Shown here piece after piece: positions 26,284 through 35,519 of a stretch of DNA of 64,000 nucleotides. The notes below the pieces were generated by a model. That model made no database searches, was not told the DNA's origin, and saw only the letters and a program-made list of their open reading frames with translations. The stretch covers positions 124,001 through 188,000 of the forward strand of contig CAMKRZ010000004.1 in assembly GCA_946415315.1 (NCBI GenBank), in the 5' to 3' direction. Within the stretch, counting starts at the first letter, position 1; every line of letters starts with the position of its first letter. The stretch is from an uncultured Lachnoclostridium sp. Its GTDB lineage: Bacteria; Bacillota; Clostridia; Lachnospirales; Lachnospiraceae. The position numbers and the translations under genes were made by a program.

Positions 26284-27366
26284 ATGGGAAGAGTGTATAA
26301 CTTTTCTGCAGGTCCGGCCGTACTGCCGGAGGAAGTATTGAGGGAAGCCGCAGCAGAGATGCTCGACTACCAGGGGAGCGGCCAGTCCGTTATGGAGATG
26401 AGCCACCGCTCCAAAGTTTTTGACAAGATCATCAAGGACGCTGAGCAGGATCTTCGGGATCTTCTGAACATCCCGGACAACTACAAGGTGCTGTTCCTTC
26501 AGGGCGGCGCTCATCTGCAGTTTGCCATGATCCCGATGAACCTGATGAAGAACCGTGTTGCGGACTACATCGTGACCGGTCAGTGGGCGAAGAGAGCCTT
26601 CAAGGAGGCTCAGAAGTTCGGCGATGCGAAGTGCATTGCCTCCAGCGAGGACAAGACGTTCTCCTACATTCCGGATTGCTCCGATCTTCCGATCGATGAC
26701 AATGCGGACTATGTTTACATTTGCGAGAATAACACCATTTACGGAACAAAGTTCAAGACGCTCCCGAACACGAAGGGCAAGGATCTCGTCGCTGACGTAT
26801 CCTCCTGCTTCCTCAGCGAGCCGATGGACGTTTCCAAATATGCGATCATTTACGGCGGCGCTCAGAAGAACATCGGACCTGCCGGCGTTGTGATCGCCAT
26901 CATCCGCGAGGATCTGATCACCGAGGATGTGCTTCCGGGCACGCCTACGATGCTTCAGTTCAAAACTCATGCGGACAATGATTCCCTCTACAACACTCCT
27001 CCTTGCTACGGCATCTACATCTGCGGCAAGGTCTTCAAGTGGCTCAAGAAGCAGGGCGGACTTGAGGTTATGAAGGAGCGCAACGAGAAGAAGGCTGCTA
27101 TCCTCTACGATTTCCTTGATCAGAGCAAGCTCTTCAAGGGTACCGTTGAGAAGAACTCCCGCTCCCTTATGAACGTTCCGTTCGTGACCGGCGACGCCGA
27201 TCTCGACGCGAAGTTCATCAAGGAGGCTACCGAGGCAGGCTTTGTGAACCTCAAGGGTCACAGAAGCGTCGGCGGCATGCGTGCGTCCATCTACAACGCA
27301 ATGCCGATCGAGGGCGTTGAGAAGCTCGTTGAGTTCATGAAGAAGTTTGAGGCTGAGAACGCCTGA
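26284..27366 (+). CDS. serC: Phosphoserine aminotransferase
   Basis: The 360-residue PLP enzyme converts 3-phosphohydroxypyruvate and glutamate to phosphoserine, the second step of serine synthesis. The N-terminus VYNFSAGPAVLPEEVLREA and MSHRSK are the SerC signature. GGAQKNIGPAGV near residue 193 carries the PLP-binding Lys. The C-terminus GFVNLKGHRSVGGMRASIYN is also typical. CAGGAGG precedes the ATG. serA follows after 73 bp, making a serine biosynthesis operon. Third codon positions here are less GC-extreme than in neighbours, as in highly expressed genes. Confidence 0.97.
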   Translation: MGRVYNFSAGPAVLPEEVLREAAAEMLDYQGSGQSVMEMSHRSKVFDKIIKDAEQDLRDLLNIPDNYKVLFLQGGAHLQFAMIPMNLMKNRVADYIVTGQWAKRAFKEAQKFGDAKCIASSEDKTFSYIPDCSDLPIDDNADYVYICENNTIYGTKFKTLPNTKGKDLVADVSSCFLSEPMDVSKYAIIYGGAQKNIGPAGVVIAIIREDLITEDVLPGTPTMLQFKTHADNDSLYNTPPCYGIYICGKVFKWLKKQGGLEVMKERNEKKAAILYDFLDQSKLFKGTVEKNSRSLMNVPFVTGDADLDAKFIKEATEAGFVNLKGHRSVGGMRASIYNAMPIEGVEKLVEFMKKFEAENA

Positions 27367-27439
27367 GACTGCTTTCGCAACCGGCGGATGATTGCGGAAA
27401 AAACCCCTCCGCCGGAACACAGAAACGGAGGAAATCACA

Positions 27440-28597
27440 ATGAAATATAATTGCTTGAACGCGATCGCTAAGATCGGTTTGGATGAATTCGGCGCTGCTT
27501 ACGAGCAGACCGACAATTTTGCGGATGCTGACGTAGCGCTTGTGCGCAGCGCCGCTATGCATGAGATGGAGTTCGGCGACAAGCTTCTTGCTGTTGCGAG
27601 AGCAGGCGCCGGAGTTAACAACATTCCGCTTGACAAGCTTGCTGAGAAAGGTGTCGTAGTCTTCAACACGCCCGGCGCGAACGCGAACGGCGTGAAGGAG
27701 CTTGTGATCGCGGGCCTTCTTCTGACTTCCCGCGACATCCTCGGCGGTATCAACTGGGTACAGACGATCAAGGATGATGAGAACGTTGCGAAGCTCATCG
27801 AGAAAGGCAAGGGCCAGTTCGCAGGCCGCGAGATCCAGGGCAAGAAGCTCGGCGTCATCGGCCTCGGTGCGATCGGTGTTCTGGTGGCTAACGCTGCTTC
27901 AGCACTCGGCATGACCGTATACGGCTGCGACCCTTACATTTCCGTGGAAAATGCATGGAAGCTTTCCCGCAGCGTCATCCATGTGAACAGCCGCGAGGAG
28001 ATTTTCCAGGAGTGCGATTACATCACGGTTCATGTTCCGCTTCTCGATGACACGAAGAAGATGATTAACGCGGACACGATCGCGACGATGAAGGACGGCG
28101 TAGTCATCCTGAACTTCGCACGCGACCTTCTGGTTGATGACGATGCGATGGAAGCAGCGCTTGCTTCCGGCAAGGTTGCAAAGTATATCACGGATTTTCC
28201 GAATGCAAGAACGGCCGGCATGAAGGGCGTGATCGCAATCCCTCATCTCGGCGCTTCGACGCAGGAGTCCGAGGACAACTGTGCAGTGATGGCTGTGCGC
28301 GAGCTTCGTGAGTATGTCGAGCACGGCAACATCATCAACTCCGTGAACTATCCGATGCTGGATGCGGGCGTTTGCCGCGTGGCAAGCCGTATCTGCATTT
28401 TGCACCGCAACGTGCCGAACATGCTCTCGCAGTTCACGACCGCTGTGGCAGGCATCAACATTGAGAATATGTACAACAAGAGCAGAGGAGATTTCGCGTA
28501 CAGCGTGCTCGACGTTTGCGGCAAGGTGGACGAGGCAGCGATCGTCACGAAGCTCTCGGCTCTCGACGGTGTGCTGAAGGTACGTGTACTTCAGTAA
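27440..28597 (+). CDS. serA: D-3-phosphoglycerate dehydrogenase
   Basis: The protein has 385 residues. It oxidises 3-phosphoglycerate, the first step of serine synthesis. The NAD-binding motif is GVIGLGAIGVLVANAAS (residues ~140-156). The catalytic Arg is in NFARDLLVDDDA and the catalytic His in HLGASTQESEDN near residue 267. A C-terminal ACT domain (~residues 315-385) suggests feedback by serine or another amino acid. The short DFPNARTAGMKGVIAIPHLG loop is the form usual in Clostridia. ATG 27440 is chosen because CGGAGG lies just upstream. It follows serC and precedes an AAA+ ATPase gene. Confidence 0.95.
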   Translation: MKYNCLNAIAKIGLDEFGAAYEQTDNFADADVALVRSAAMHEMEFGDKLLAVARAGAGVNNIPLDKLAEKGVVVFNTPGANANGVKELVIAGLLLTSRDILGGINWVQTIKDDENVAKLIEKGKGQFAGREIQGKKLGVIGLGAIGVLVANAASALGMTVYGCDPYISVENAWKLSRSVIHVNSREEIFQECDYITVHVPLLDDTKKMINADTIATMKDGVVILNFARDLLVDDDAMEAALASGKVAKYITDFPNARTAGMKGVIAIPHLGASTQESEDNCAVMAVRELREYVEHGNIINSVNYPMLDAGVCRVASRICILHRNVPNMLSQFTTAVAGINIENMYNKSRGDFAYSVLDVCGKVDEAAIVTKLSALDGVLKVRVLQ

Positions 28598-28669
28598 CAC
28601 AATACCGCGGAAGCGCCGATCTGTTCGGTGCGTTCCGTGATCAACCCGACGGCAACGGAGGATTTATCA

Positions 28670-30082
28670 TTGGAAAAATCATTGCAGGAATTGATGGAAA
28701 TCTGCGATTCCGTATGCATGACAATCAGCCGGTTGAACATAGGCGGCGTGCTCGCATTGAGCATGCCGCTTAAAGTGCTGTTGCATCGGGAAATGATGGA
28801 GTTTGCCCTGTACCTTGCGGACGCCGACGGCGTGATCACGCAGGAGGAGCAGGATCTCATCAAGGATACGCTGCAGCTTAAGATGCGCGCCGACGAAGTT
28901 ACGGATATGCGCCGTCGCATTGCGGCTCAGGGTGGATCGTACGGTTCGACGAGACCGCGCGCGATGAAGTATTTCATCCTCGCCGATGCCGGCAAGAAGA
29001 TTGGCAACGATCCGAATAAGTACCAGAACGCGCAGATCCTCGCGGACACCTACAAGCTGTTCGCGGAGCACATTCTCGCGACGAAGGATAATGCCGGCGA
29101 GAAGGAAACAAACCGCATGACGCAGTATGTCACCATGCTGGAGACGTTCCTGAAGGAGTACGGCGTATTCTACACAAGCAACTTCAAACTGATCAAGCCG
29201 AAGCCGCTTCTCGTGGAGAGAAAGGTTGTCGATCCGAGCGATCAGGAAAATGTCGATAAGCTGATGGAGAGTCTCAATTCCCTCATCGGTCTCGACCGCG
29301 TGAAGAAGGACATCGCGGGCATCGTTGACCTGATCCGCGTGCAGAAAATGCGCGAGGCCAAGGGCATGAAGACGGCGGACATCAGCAAGCATATGGTATT
29401 TTACGGAAATCCCGGTACAGGCAAGACGACAGTCGCGCGACTGCTTGGAAAGATTTTCCAAGGGCTGGGAGTTCTGAAGGGCGGACAGCTGATCGAAGTC
29501 GACCGAGGCGGTCTGGTGTGCGGTTACGTCGGCCAGACGGCGATCAAGACACAGGAAGTGATCGACAAGGCGATGGACGGTGTGCTCTTCATCGACGAGG
29601 CGTACACCCTGAACGTCGGCAAAGGGGAAAATGACTTCGGCCAGGAGGCGGTGGATACGCTCCTGAAGGCGATGGAGGACAACCGCGACCGACTGATCGT
29701 GATCGTGGCCGGTTACGAGGAGCCGATGGACGAGTTTCTCGATTCGAACCCGGGTCTCAAATCACGTTTCAACAAGTACATCCGCTTTGACGATTACTCG
29801 CCGGAGCAGCTCATCAAGATCTTAGAGGGTATGTGCAGCGGTAAGGACTACAAGCTCTCACCCGAGGCACGGCAGGCGGCGATCGATTATTTCGACAACT
29901 GCCTGAGGACGCAGGCGGAGAATTTTGCGAATGCCCGTGAGGTCCGTAACTTCCTCGAGAAGGCGATTACGAACCACGCGACCCGCGTCGTTTCGATCAA
30001 GAACCCGAGCGAGGAGGATCTGTGCACGATCATCGTGGACGACGTCAAGGACATCGTGCCGAACGTGATCGAGAAGCAGTGA
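28670..30082 (+). CDS. AAA+ ATPase (CbbX/SpoVK-like) with N-terminal TerB-like helical domain
   Basis: The protein has 470 residues. Residues ~1-150 are helical, with EMMEFALYLADADGVITQEEQDLIKD, a pattern like the acidic TerB/tellurite-resistance domain. The AAA+ domain follows: Walker A GNPGTGKTT near residue 246, Walker B VLFIDEAYTLN near 305, sensor 1 VIVAGYEEPMD and Arg finger region NPGLKSRFNKY. This is the CbbX/SpoVK branch, ring ATPases that remodel partner proteins; the target is unknown. The start is TTG 28670, with ACGGAGG eight bases upstream; the in-frame GTG at 28628 lacks a site. It sits 72 bp after serA and shares a terminator. Confidence 0.88.
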   Translation: MEKSLQELMEICDSVCMTISRLNIGGVLALSMPLKVLLHREMMEFALYLADADGVITQEEQDLIKDTLQLKMRADEVTDMRRRIAAQGGSYGSTRPRAMKYFILADAGKKIGNDPNKYQNAQILADTYKLFAEHILATKDNAGEKETNRMTQYVTMLETFLKEYGVFYTSNFKLIKPKPLLVERKVVDPSDQENVDKLMESLNSLIGLDRVKKDIAGIVDLIRVQKMREAKGMKTADISKHMVFYGNPGTGKTTVARLLGKIFQGLGVLKGGQLIEVDRGGLVCGYVGQTAIKTQEVIDKAMDGVLFIDEAYTLNVGKGENDFGQEAVDTLLKAMEDNRDRLIVIVAGYEEPMDEFLDSNPGLKSRFNKYIRFDDYSPEQLIKILEGMCSGKDYKLSPEARQAAIDYFDNCLRTQAENFANAREVRNFLEKAITNHATRVVSIKNPSEEDLCTIIVDDVKDIVPNVIEKQ

Positions 30083-30112
30083 GAAGGATTGGCAATTAGA
30101 TGAATGTATAAA

Positions 30113-30153
30113 AAACGCGATTTCGGAAGTGCTCCGAAATCGCGCTTTTCTGT
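30113..30153 (+). terminator. Terminator of the serC-serA-AAA operon
   Basis: Perfect stem AACGCGATTTCGGA / TCCGAAATCGCG with loop AGTGC and TTTTC. The A run on the left could serve the convergent surface-protein gene as well. Confidence 0.9.
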
Positions 30154-30192
30154 TGTATAGGAATTGCTTCAGTACTCGTGCTCATCGGCCGA

Positions 30193-33100
30193 TCATTTTA
30201 CGGTCAGCGTCACAATGCTTGAGTATGTCTTTCGCCCGTTGCCGTCCGTCACAACGCAGCGGAACTGGTAACCGTTCATACCCTTCGTTGCCGCAACGGA
30301 GAGTGTTGCGGTCTTGTTGCCGATCTGTCCGGAGTTTGCCCATTCACTCGACGAATTCTTCCGGAACTGCCACCTGTACGTGAGAGTGCTCTTGCCGGTT
30401 GCGACCACGGTGAACTTCGCCTTGGTGCCGGCTGTCACGCTCGTGTCCGCCGGCTGCGTGGTAATTCTCGGCTTCAGCGTCAGGGTAACTGTCTTCGAGT
30501 AGGACTTCTGTCCGTTTCCGTCCGTCACAACACACCGGAACTGATAGCTGTGAAGGCCTGCAGTAGTTGATACTAACAGCGTATCGGTCTTAGCTCCCTT
30601 CTGTCCTGAGTATGCCCAGGAAGAATTTTCGTCTTTCCGGTACTGCCACTGGTATGTGAGCGTTCCCTTGCCGGTCGCTGCGATCGTAAACTTCGCCGTG
30701 GAGCCTACCAGCAGATCCTTATCAACCGGCTGGGTGGTGATCCTCGGCTTCAGTGTCAGCATTGCTGCGCGCGTATACGATTTCTGCCCGTTTCCGTCCG
30801 TCACGACACAGCGGAACTGATAGCCGTGAAGTCCTGCGGTTGCGGAGACAAGAAGCGTATCGGTCTTAGCTCCCTTCTGTCCGGAGTTTGCCCAGGAAGC
30901 CTTCGCATTCTTTCGGTACTGCCACTGATATGTAAGCGTGCCCTTGCCGGTCGCTGCAACTGTAAACTTCGCCGTTGAGCCTACAAGAAGGCTCTTATCC
31001 GACGGCTGTTCCGAGATTTTCGGGTTCACCGTCAGTGTAGCAAAGTCGGAATAAGTCTTCCGGTTGTTGCCGTCCGTTACAATACAGCGGAACTGATATC
31101 CGTTGAGTCCGGCGGTGGCAGCTACGGAGAGCGTCGCCGTCTTTGCGCCATTCTGACCGGAAGCAGCCCAGGTGCTGTTCCCGTCTTTGCGGTACTGCCA
31201 CTGATAGGACAGGGGTGTCTTGCCGATTGCCGCCACGGAAAATTCCGCCGTGCTTCCTACAGTCACCGTTATATCTGCCGGCTGGGTCGTAATCTTCGGA
31301 TTCACCGTCAGCGTAGCCGCTGTACTGGTGACAGTGCGTCCTTTTCCGTCGGTTACGATGCAGCGGAACTGATACCCGTTGAGTCCCGCCGTTACCACTA
31401 CACACAGGGTATTGGTCTTGTTTCCGCTCTGCCCGGAATTCTTCCATTCCTCAGAAGTGGGCGCTTTGTACTGCCACTGATAATTCAAAGTCCCAACGCC
31501 ATACACCGTGCAGATGAAAAGAGCATTTTCCCCGACGGCGACTTCCTTGTCTTCCGGCTGATCCGTGATAAGCAGAACGTCATCCTTCCACTTGGCATAG
31601 AGGGTTATATTCTCGTTTACGATAGTTCCCGAGTTGCCGAAGATGAATTCAGTTGCGAAATCGGGATCTGTGTACCATCCGAGGAATATCGAGTCAGGTT
31701 TGCTGGGAGTCGTCCCAAGGGAGTAGATGGGGAATCCCGATAGCGTGCTTATCTGTGGTATTTCGGAACCGCCGTTGCTTTCGAAGGAGACAACGGCATA
31801 GGTCAGCTGCGGATCTGTAAGCAACAATGTATACATGTCAACCTTGAGGGCTGTCTGATTTTCACCCGACCAGGAGTCACACATAATGTTGTAAGAGCCA
31901 CAGTTGTATTCCTGGCGAGCTGCGGACGTTCCCGTCACGAGTGAATTCAGAATGTCGCAACCTTTGATGTCGATTGTGTCCACCATGTTATCACATGCAG
32001 TCAGCTTTTTAAGCTTCGTGTTGTTGCCGAGATACAATTCGGCCAGTCCATTTTCAGCGCAGGAGAGGGTCAACAGTTCAGGGCAGTCTGTTACGTCGAG
32101 TGATTCCAGGTGATTATTGTTACAGGACAAATATTCCAGGTTTGCATTATTGCTGACATCCAACAACCTCAGTTGGTTATTACTGCAGTAGAGAGTGGTC
32201 AGGCTGGGGTTTTGCGAGACGTCAAGAGTGCGGATACGATTGTCCTGGCAGTCCAGATACTTCAGGGCGGTGAACCCACGGACATCCAACCAGGTCAACT
32301 TGTTGCCGAAAACAGACAGAGTCTCCAGGGCGGTAAGACCGCTCACATCCAAGGAGGTTAACTTGTTTCGGTGCAGGTAGACCTTTTCCAGCTTTTTGTT
32401 GCAGGTAAGATCCACTTCTGTCAACTTACCGTCGGTAACATCCAGCCATGTCAGATTCGGAAAATACTCGATGCCCTTCAGGGAGGTGATATCCTCTTCC
32501 TCAATGACAATTGTATCAACCGCTTTTGCATAATAGACATCAAGGAGAGCTCCCTCCTGCAATGAGTGGATATGATTACAAATCTCAGCTCGCAAAACCG
32601 GGTCCGGGAAATGCTCCTCGTCAAACCGTGCTACATAGAGAAATCCCGGCCTGTTGAGCGATACACTGACCCGGTTTCCGGCATCATCCCGATAAACGCT
32701 GACCCCGGATTCAACATAATCGGTGGGTTCATTCTGCAGTACGAGGTTACGCAGAGTCGCGCAGTTGCTGATGTCAACATATATAAAATCGCTGGAGGCC
32801 AGATCCAGTTTGCGCAGATTGGGACAATTCGTGAGATCCAGGCTCAGGTTTGCATTCTTACCGTCACACTCGGTCAAGTCGAGAACACGGAGATTGAAGT
32901 TTTTTGTCAGATCGATGCTTGCCAGCGGATTCCCGCGAAACTCGAGGGACATCAGGTAAGGGTTCCCCGAGCCGTCATAGGAGGTTATAGAATTGTCCTC
33001 CGCGTCAATCGCTGTCACATACGGAAGATACTGGATGCCTTCAAGCGAAGAGATCCCTTTGGAAAGGAGGTCCAGATCAGTGATATTCAGGAGTTCTTTC

Positions 33101-34557
33101 CGAGAGAGATAGCCGTCGGTACCGTTTTCACAATCGAAGTGGTCAATGAGGTACTGACGGAAAATGTCGTCCGGAAATAATTCCTTTGTCAGCGGAACAG
33201 CGTCGCCGAATGTATATGTTTCGGCAACATTGATGGAATCACTGAAGCTGTACAGAGCCAGGGCCTTCTCACCTTCGGGTTCAACGACGCATTCCGCCAT
33301 TACGCAGCGAACTGTATACACTTTACCCGGAACCGGGGCAAACCCGGGGACATCCTTCTTCAGATCGAGATGGTCATAGTGGGTGACTGCCTGCGCTACA
33401 TCGTTGCCGTTTTCCGTGATAACCCATGTGAATTCGTATCTGTGCACGCCCTCATGTATGTTTGTGTCAAAATACGGTTTTACCGGGTTGCCGGGGAAAT
33501 ATTCCGGATAGTCACTGACCTTTATGGTTGAGGCATTTTGCGGGAACAGATAAAACTTGCTTCCGTCCTGCTCGTACATCTCCGCGTCGACAGCGTTGAT
33601 GTTACAGTACTGTGTCTTCATGGTGACGGTGACGGATTTCGAAGTGGAGGATAGGTCATCATCAACATGCTTGTATGCCGCTGTTGAGTGTTCCGCTATG
33701 TGTTTTGACTCAAGGCCGACGTCCTCGGTTCTACGATCCTGATGTTCGATTCCGCTTTGCAGAATCCACCGGAGAGGGGATGATTCAAAATATCCGGAAG
33801 CAACCCTCACATTCGCGTTGCTATCAAGCTGGAAGCAATTGGCATGGCCCTTTCCATACACGGTTCCCCCGTTGATCAATACGGTAGCGTCGCTGTCGGC
33901 TTTGATTGCGGTCAGCGAAACGACAAGAAGATGATCTTCATTCCACATCGCACCGCGGCCGTACACACGACCGTAGTTCATTACAAAGGTTCCGCCGCTC
34001 TTTACCCACACACCTCGGCCCAAAGTCATCCGGTAAACAGTGTTTCCATGTCTAGTGGAAGATTTGGATCTGCCGGCATGAAGGTTGGCACCGTTGTTTA
34101 TAAGGGTTCCGTATACCTCAAAAAGGTTGCGGATTTTTATATCGCCGTCTTCGTTGATGTATCCGTTGTAGGTGACCTTCACATCGTCCGGGTCCTCGTC
34201 TGCGTTTGCTGAAATAATCAGTGTGGCGTCTGCAGGAATCCGGAATAGCGTAGATTGATGGACATTGTCGTTGTGAATCGTGATGCTGTGTCCATTCAGA
34301 TCAATGGCTTTTCTTCCTACAATTTCGCACCAGTACGAATTGTCATCCGTGGTTATTTTGGTGTCGATGTCATTCTCGAGAATGATGACGTAAGAACCTT
34401 CCCTGGTAAGGTAATCCTTCAGAGTGTTCGCGTCGCCGGAGGCAATCCACACATACGTTGTGTCGGATGGATCGGCCTGTGCCGTGCGATGCACGAGCGG
34501 AAGTATCGTTACAACCGCCAGAAGGATGATCAGAAGGAGTGCTTTCTTGTGTTTCAT
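30193..34557 (-). CDS. Large secreted protein: LRR region, Listeria/Bacteroides repeat, five Ig-like repeats
   Basis: The protein has 1454 residues. The signal peptide is HKKALLLIILLAVVTILPLVH. Residues ~30-290 look like a beta-helix region (GNTVYRMTLGRGVWVKSGGTF). Residues ~470-910 contain internalin-like leucine-rich repeats (LTSLDVSGLTALETLSVFGNKLTWLDV cut). A Listeria-Bacteroides repeat follows (VSFESNGGSEIPQ...FLGWYTDPDF...LYAKW). Then come five 92-residue Ig-like repeats of the pattern ITTQPAD...YQWQYRK...YQFRCVVTDGNG. There is no LPXTG signal or C-terminal membrane helix, so it is probably secreted or non-covalently attached and likely binds surfaces or glycans. The promoter shares a 21-bp box with the neighbouring two-component operon. 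Confidence 0.92.
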   Translation of the reverse strand: MKHKKALLLIILLAVVTILPLVHRTAQADPSDTTYVWIASGDANTLKDYLTREGSYVIILENDIDTKITTDDNSYWCEIVGRKAIDLNGHSITIHNDNVHQSTLFRIPADATLIISANADEDPDDVKVTYNGYINEDGDIKIRNLFEVYGTLINNGANLHAGRSKSSTRHGNTVYRMTLGRGVWVKSGGTFVMNYGRVYGRGAMWNEDHLLVVSLTAIKADSDATVLINGGTVYGKGHANCFQLDSNANVRVASGYFESSPLRWILQSGIEHQDRRTEDVGLESKHIAEHSTAAYKHVDDDLSSTSKSVTVTMKTQYCNINAVDAEMYEQDGSKFYLFPQNASTIKVSDYPEYFPGNPVKPYFDTNIHEGVHRYEFTWVITENGNDVAQAVTHYDHLDLKKDVPGFAPVPGKVYTVRCVMAECVVEPEGEKALALYSFSDSINVAETYTFGDAVPLTKELFPDDIFRQYLIDHFDCENGTDGYLSRKELLNITDLDLLSKGISSLEGIQYLPYVTAIDAEDNSITSYDGSGNPYLMSLEFRGNPLASIDLTKNFNLRVLDLTECDGKNANLSLDLTNCPNLRKLDLASSDFIYVDISNCATLRNLVLQNEPTDYVESGVSVYRDDAGNRVSVSLNRPGFLYVARFDEEHFPDPVLRAEICNHIHSLQEGALLDVYYAKAVDTIVIEEEDITSLKGIEYFPNLTWLDVTDGKLTEVDLTCNKKLEKVYLHRNKLTSLDVSGLTALETLSVFGNKLTWLDVRGFTALKYLDCQDNRIRTLDVSQNPSLTTLYCSNNQLRLLDVSNNANLEYLSCNNNHLESLDVTDCPELLTLSCAENGLAELYLGNNTKLKKLTACDNMVDTIDIKGCDILNSLVTGTSAARQEYNCGSYNIMCDSWSGENQTALKVDMYTLLLTDPQLTYAVVSFESNGGSEIPQISTLSGFPIYSLGTTPSKPDSIFLGWYTDPDFATEFIFGNSGTIVNENITLYAKWKDDVLLITDQPEDKEVAVGENALFICTVYGVGTLNYQWQYKAPTSEEWKNSGQSGNKTNTLCVVVTAGLNGYQFRCIVTDGKGRTVTSTAATLTVNPKITTQPADITVTVGSTAEFSVAAIGKTPLSYQWQYRKDGNSTWAASGQNGAKTATLSVAATAGLNGYQFRCIVTDGNNRKTYSDFATLTVNPKISEQPSDKSLLVGSTAKFTVAATGKGTLTYQWQYRKNAKASWANSGQKGAKTDTLLVSATAGLHGYQFRCVVTDGNGQKSYTRAAMLTLKPRITTQPVDKDLLVGSTAKFTIAATGKGTLTYQWQYRKDENSSWAYSGQKGAKTDTLLVSTTAGLHSYQFRCVVTDGNGQKSYSKTVTLTLKPRITTQPADTSVTAGTKAKFTVVATGKSTLTYRWQFRKNSSSEWANSGQIGNKTATLSVAATKGMNGYQFRCVVTDGNGRKTYSSIVTLTVK
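30196..31575 (-). repeat. Five 276-bp tandem repeats (Ig-like domains)
   Basis: Boundaries lie at about 30468, 30744, 31020 and 31296. The third and fourth repeats (from the N-terminus) are the most alike (SGQKGAKTDTLLVS in both), suggesting recent duplication or conversion. Confidence 0.88.
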
Positions 34558-34664
34558 CGCGTCTTGTTTCCTTTCTCCCGGAATTTTCCGTTATCGTCGA
34601 ACTGTTCGCGCAATTTTCTTCTCAATTCAGTGCGCAGATAGCATAGAAATATGCCGACGATATC

Positions 34665-34713
34665 ATTATATTCTTTCCCCGGGAGTGTGACATCACCCGC
34701 AAGAACCATTTTT
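34665..34713 (-). promoter_or_regulatory. Activator-type promoter of the large secreted protein (box 1)
   Basis: A 21-bp box (34693-34713; minus-strand core GGTTCTTGCGGGTGA) lies 22 bp upstream of TATAAT (34665-34670). There is no good -35. The identical box precedes the two-component operon at 38593. Confidence 0.7.
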
Positions 34714-34783
34714 CGTATTGCGAGGAATAAAATGCCACGAAAATACGGCGGCAGGATGCCTGCCGCCGCATGTAATATTCGGG

Positions 34784-35446
34784 TTATTCTTCGTCACTTT
34801 TCCGGTCCGTCCGGTCGTCATCGTGGACCACCAGTCCGAGGGATTTGGCGTTGACCGCCAGCTCGAGGCGGTTGGTGTATCCGGTCTTGACCAGCATGTT
34901 CTGAATGTGCCGCTTGACCGTGTTGAGCGAGATGCCGCATCGCTCTGCAATCTCCTCGTTGGAGCGGTTGGTGGTGAGCTCCCGGAGAATCTCCAGCTCC
35001 CTGTCAGTTAGGCCGGATTTGTCGATGTCGCCGAACTTCGGATTCGGCGGAGTTCCGGGGTAGACCGACTCTCCGTGCATCGTGCGGTCCATGACCTCCA
35101 GAAGCGAGCGCTCGTCGTACTCCTTGAACCAGAAACTGTCGATGTTGGCCTGTCTGGCTTTTTCAATCCACTGGTATTCGGCGGTGGATGTCGCCAGAAT
35201 GACACGGATTCCCGGGTTGTTGGCCTTGATTGTCTCCGCGCAGGTCAACCCGTCCAGCCCGCGCTTCATCATCACGTCCATGATGACGAGATCGACGCGG
35301 TTCCCGCGGCAGTAGTTCACGGCCTGCTCGGCGGTGGCGAGGGATGCTGCCAGCTCATAGTTCGCGGACATCTTCACATACATTTCGAAAAATCCTCTGG
35401 CGACATACTGGTCGTCGGCGATCACAACTTTGATCCTCTCGGACAT
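34784..35446 (-). CDS. LuxR/NarL-type response regulator
   Basis: The protein has 220 residues. The receiver domain (residues ~5-120) has VVIADDQ at the acidic pocket, the phospho-acceptor in VDLVIMDVMMKRGLDG, and T/S and K switch residues (LATSTAEY, WFKEYDE). The C-terminal HTH (residues ~145-205) reads LTDRELEILRELTTNRSNEEIAERCGIS cut before NTVKRHI. The start is at ATG 35446 with GGGGG nine bases upstream; the in-frame 35542 would overlap the kinase gene. It is the third gene after two sensor genes. The likely target is the 21-bp box shared by its own operon and the large surface protein. Confidence 0.93.
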   Translation of the reverse strand: MSERIKVVIADDQYVARGFFEMYVKMSANYELAASLATAEQAVNYCRGNRVDLVIMDVMMKRGLDGLTCAETIKANNPGIRVILATSTAEYQWIEKARQANIDSFWFKEYDERSLLEVMDRTMHGESVYPGTPPNPKFGDIDKSGLTDRELEILRELTTNRSNEEIAERCGISLNTVKRHIQNMLVKTGYTNRLELAVNAKSLGLVVHDDDRTDRKSDEE

Positions 35447-35519
35447 TTTTGAGATCCCCCTTTCAGCGGCACAGGCCGCGGTTCCGGTATCCTGTGATAC
35501 GCGGCAATATCCGGTGCGG

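Noticed and set aside
28628..28669. GTG at 28628 as start of the AAA+ ATPase gene
   Set aside because: No SD at a usable distance, while TTG 28670 has ACGGAGG eight bases upstream.
30196..31575. Insertion or CRISPR origin for the 276-bp repeats
   Set aside because: They are in-frame 92-residue Ig-like domains within one gene.
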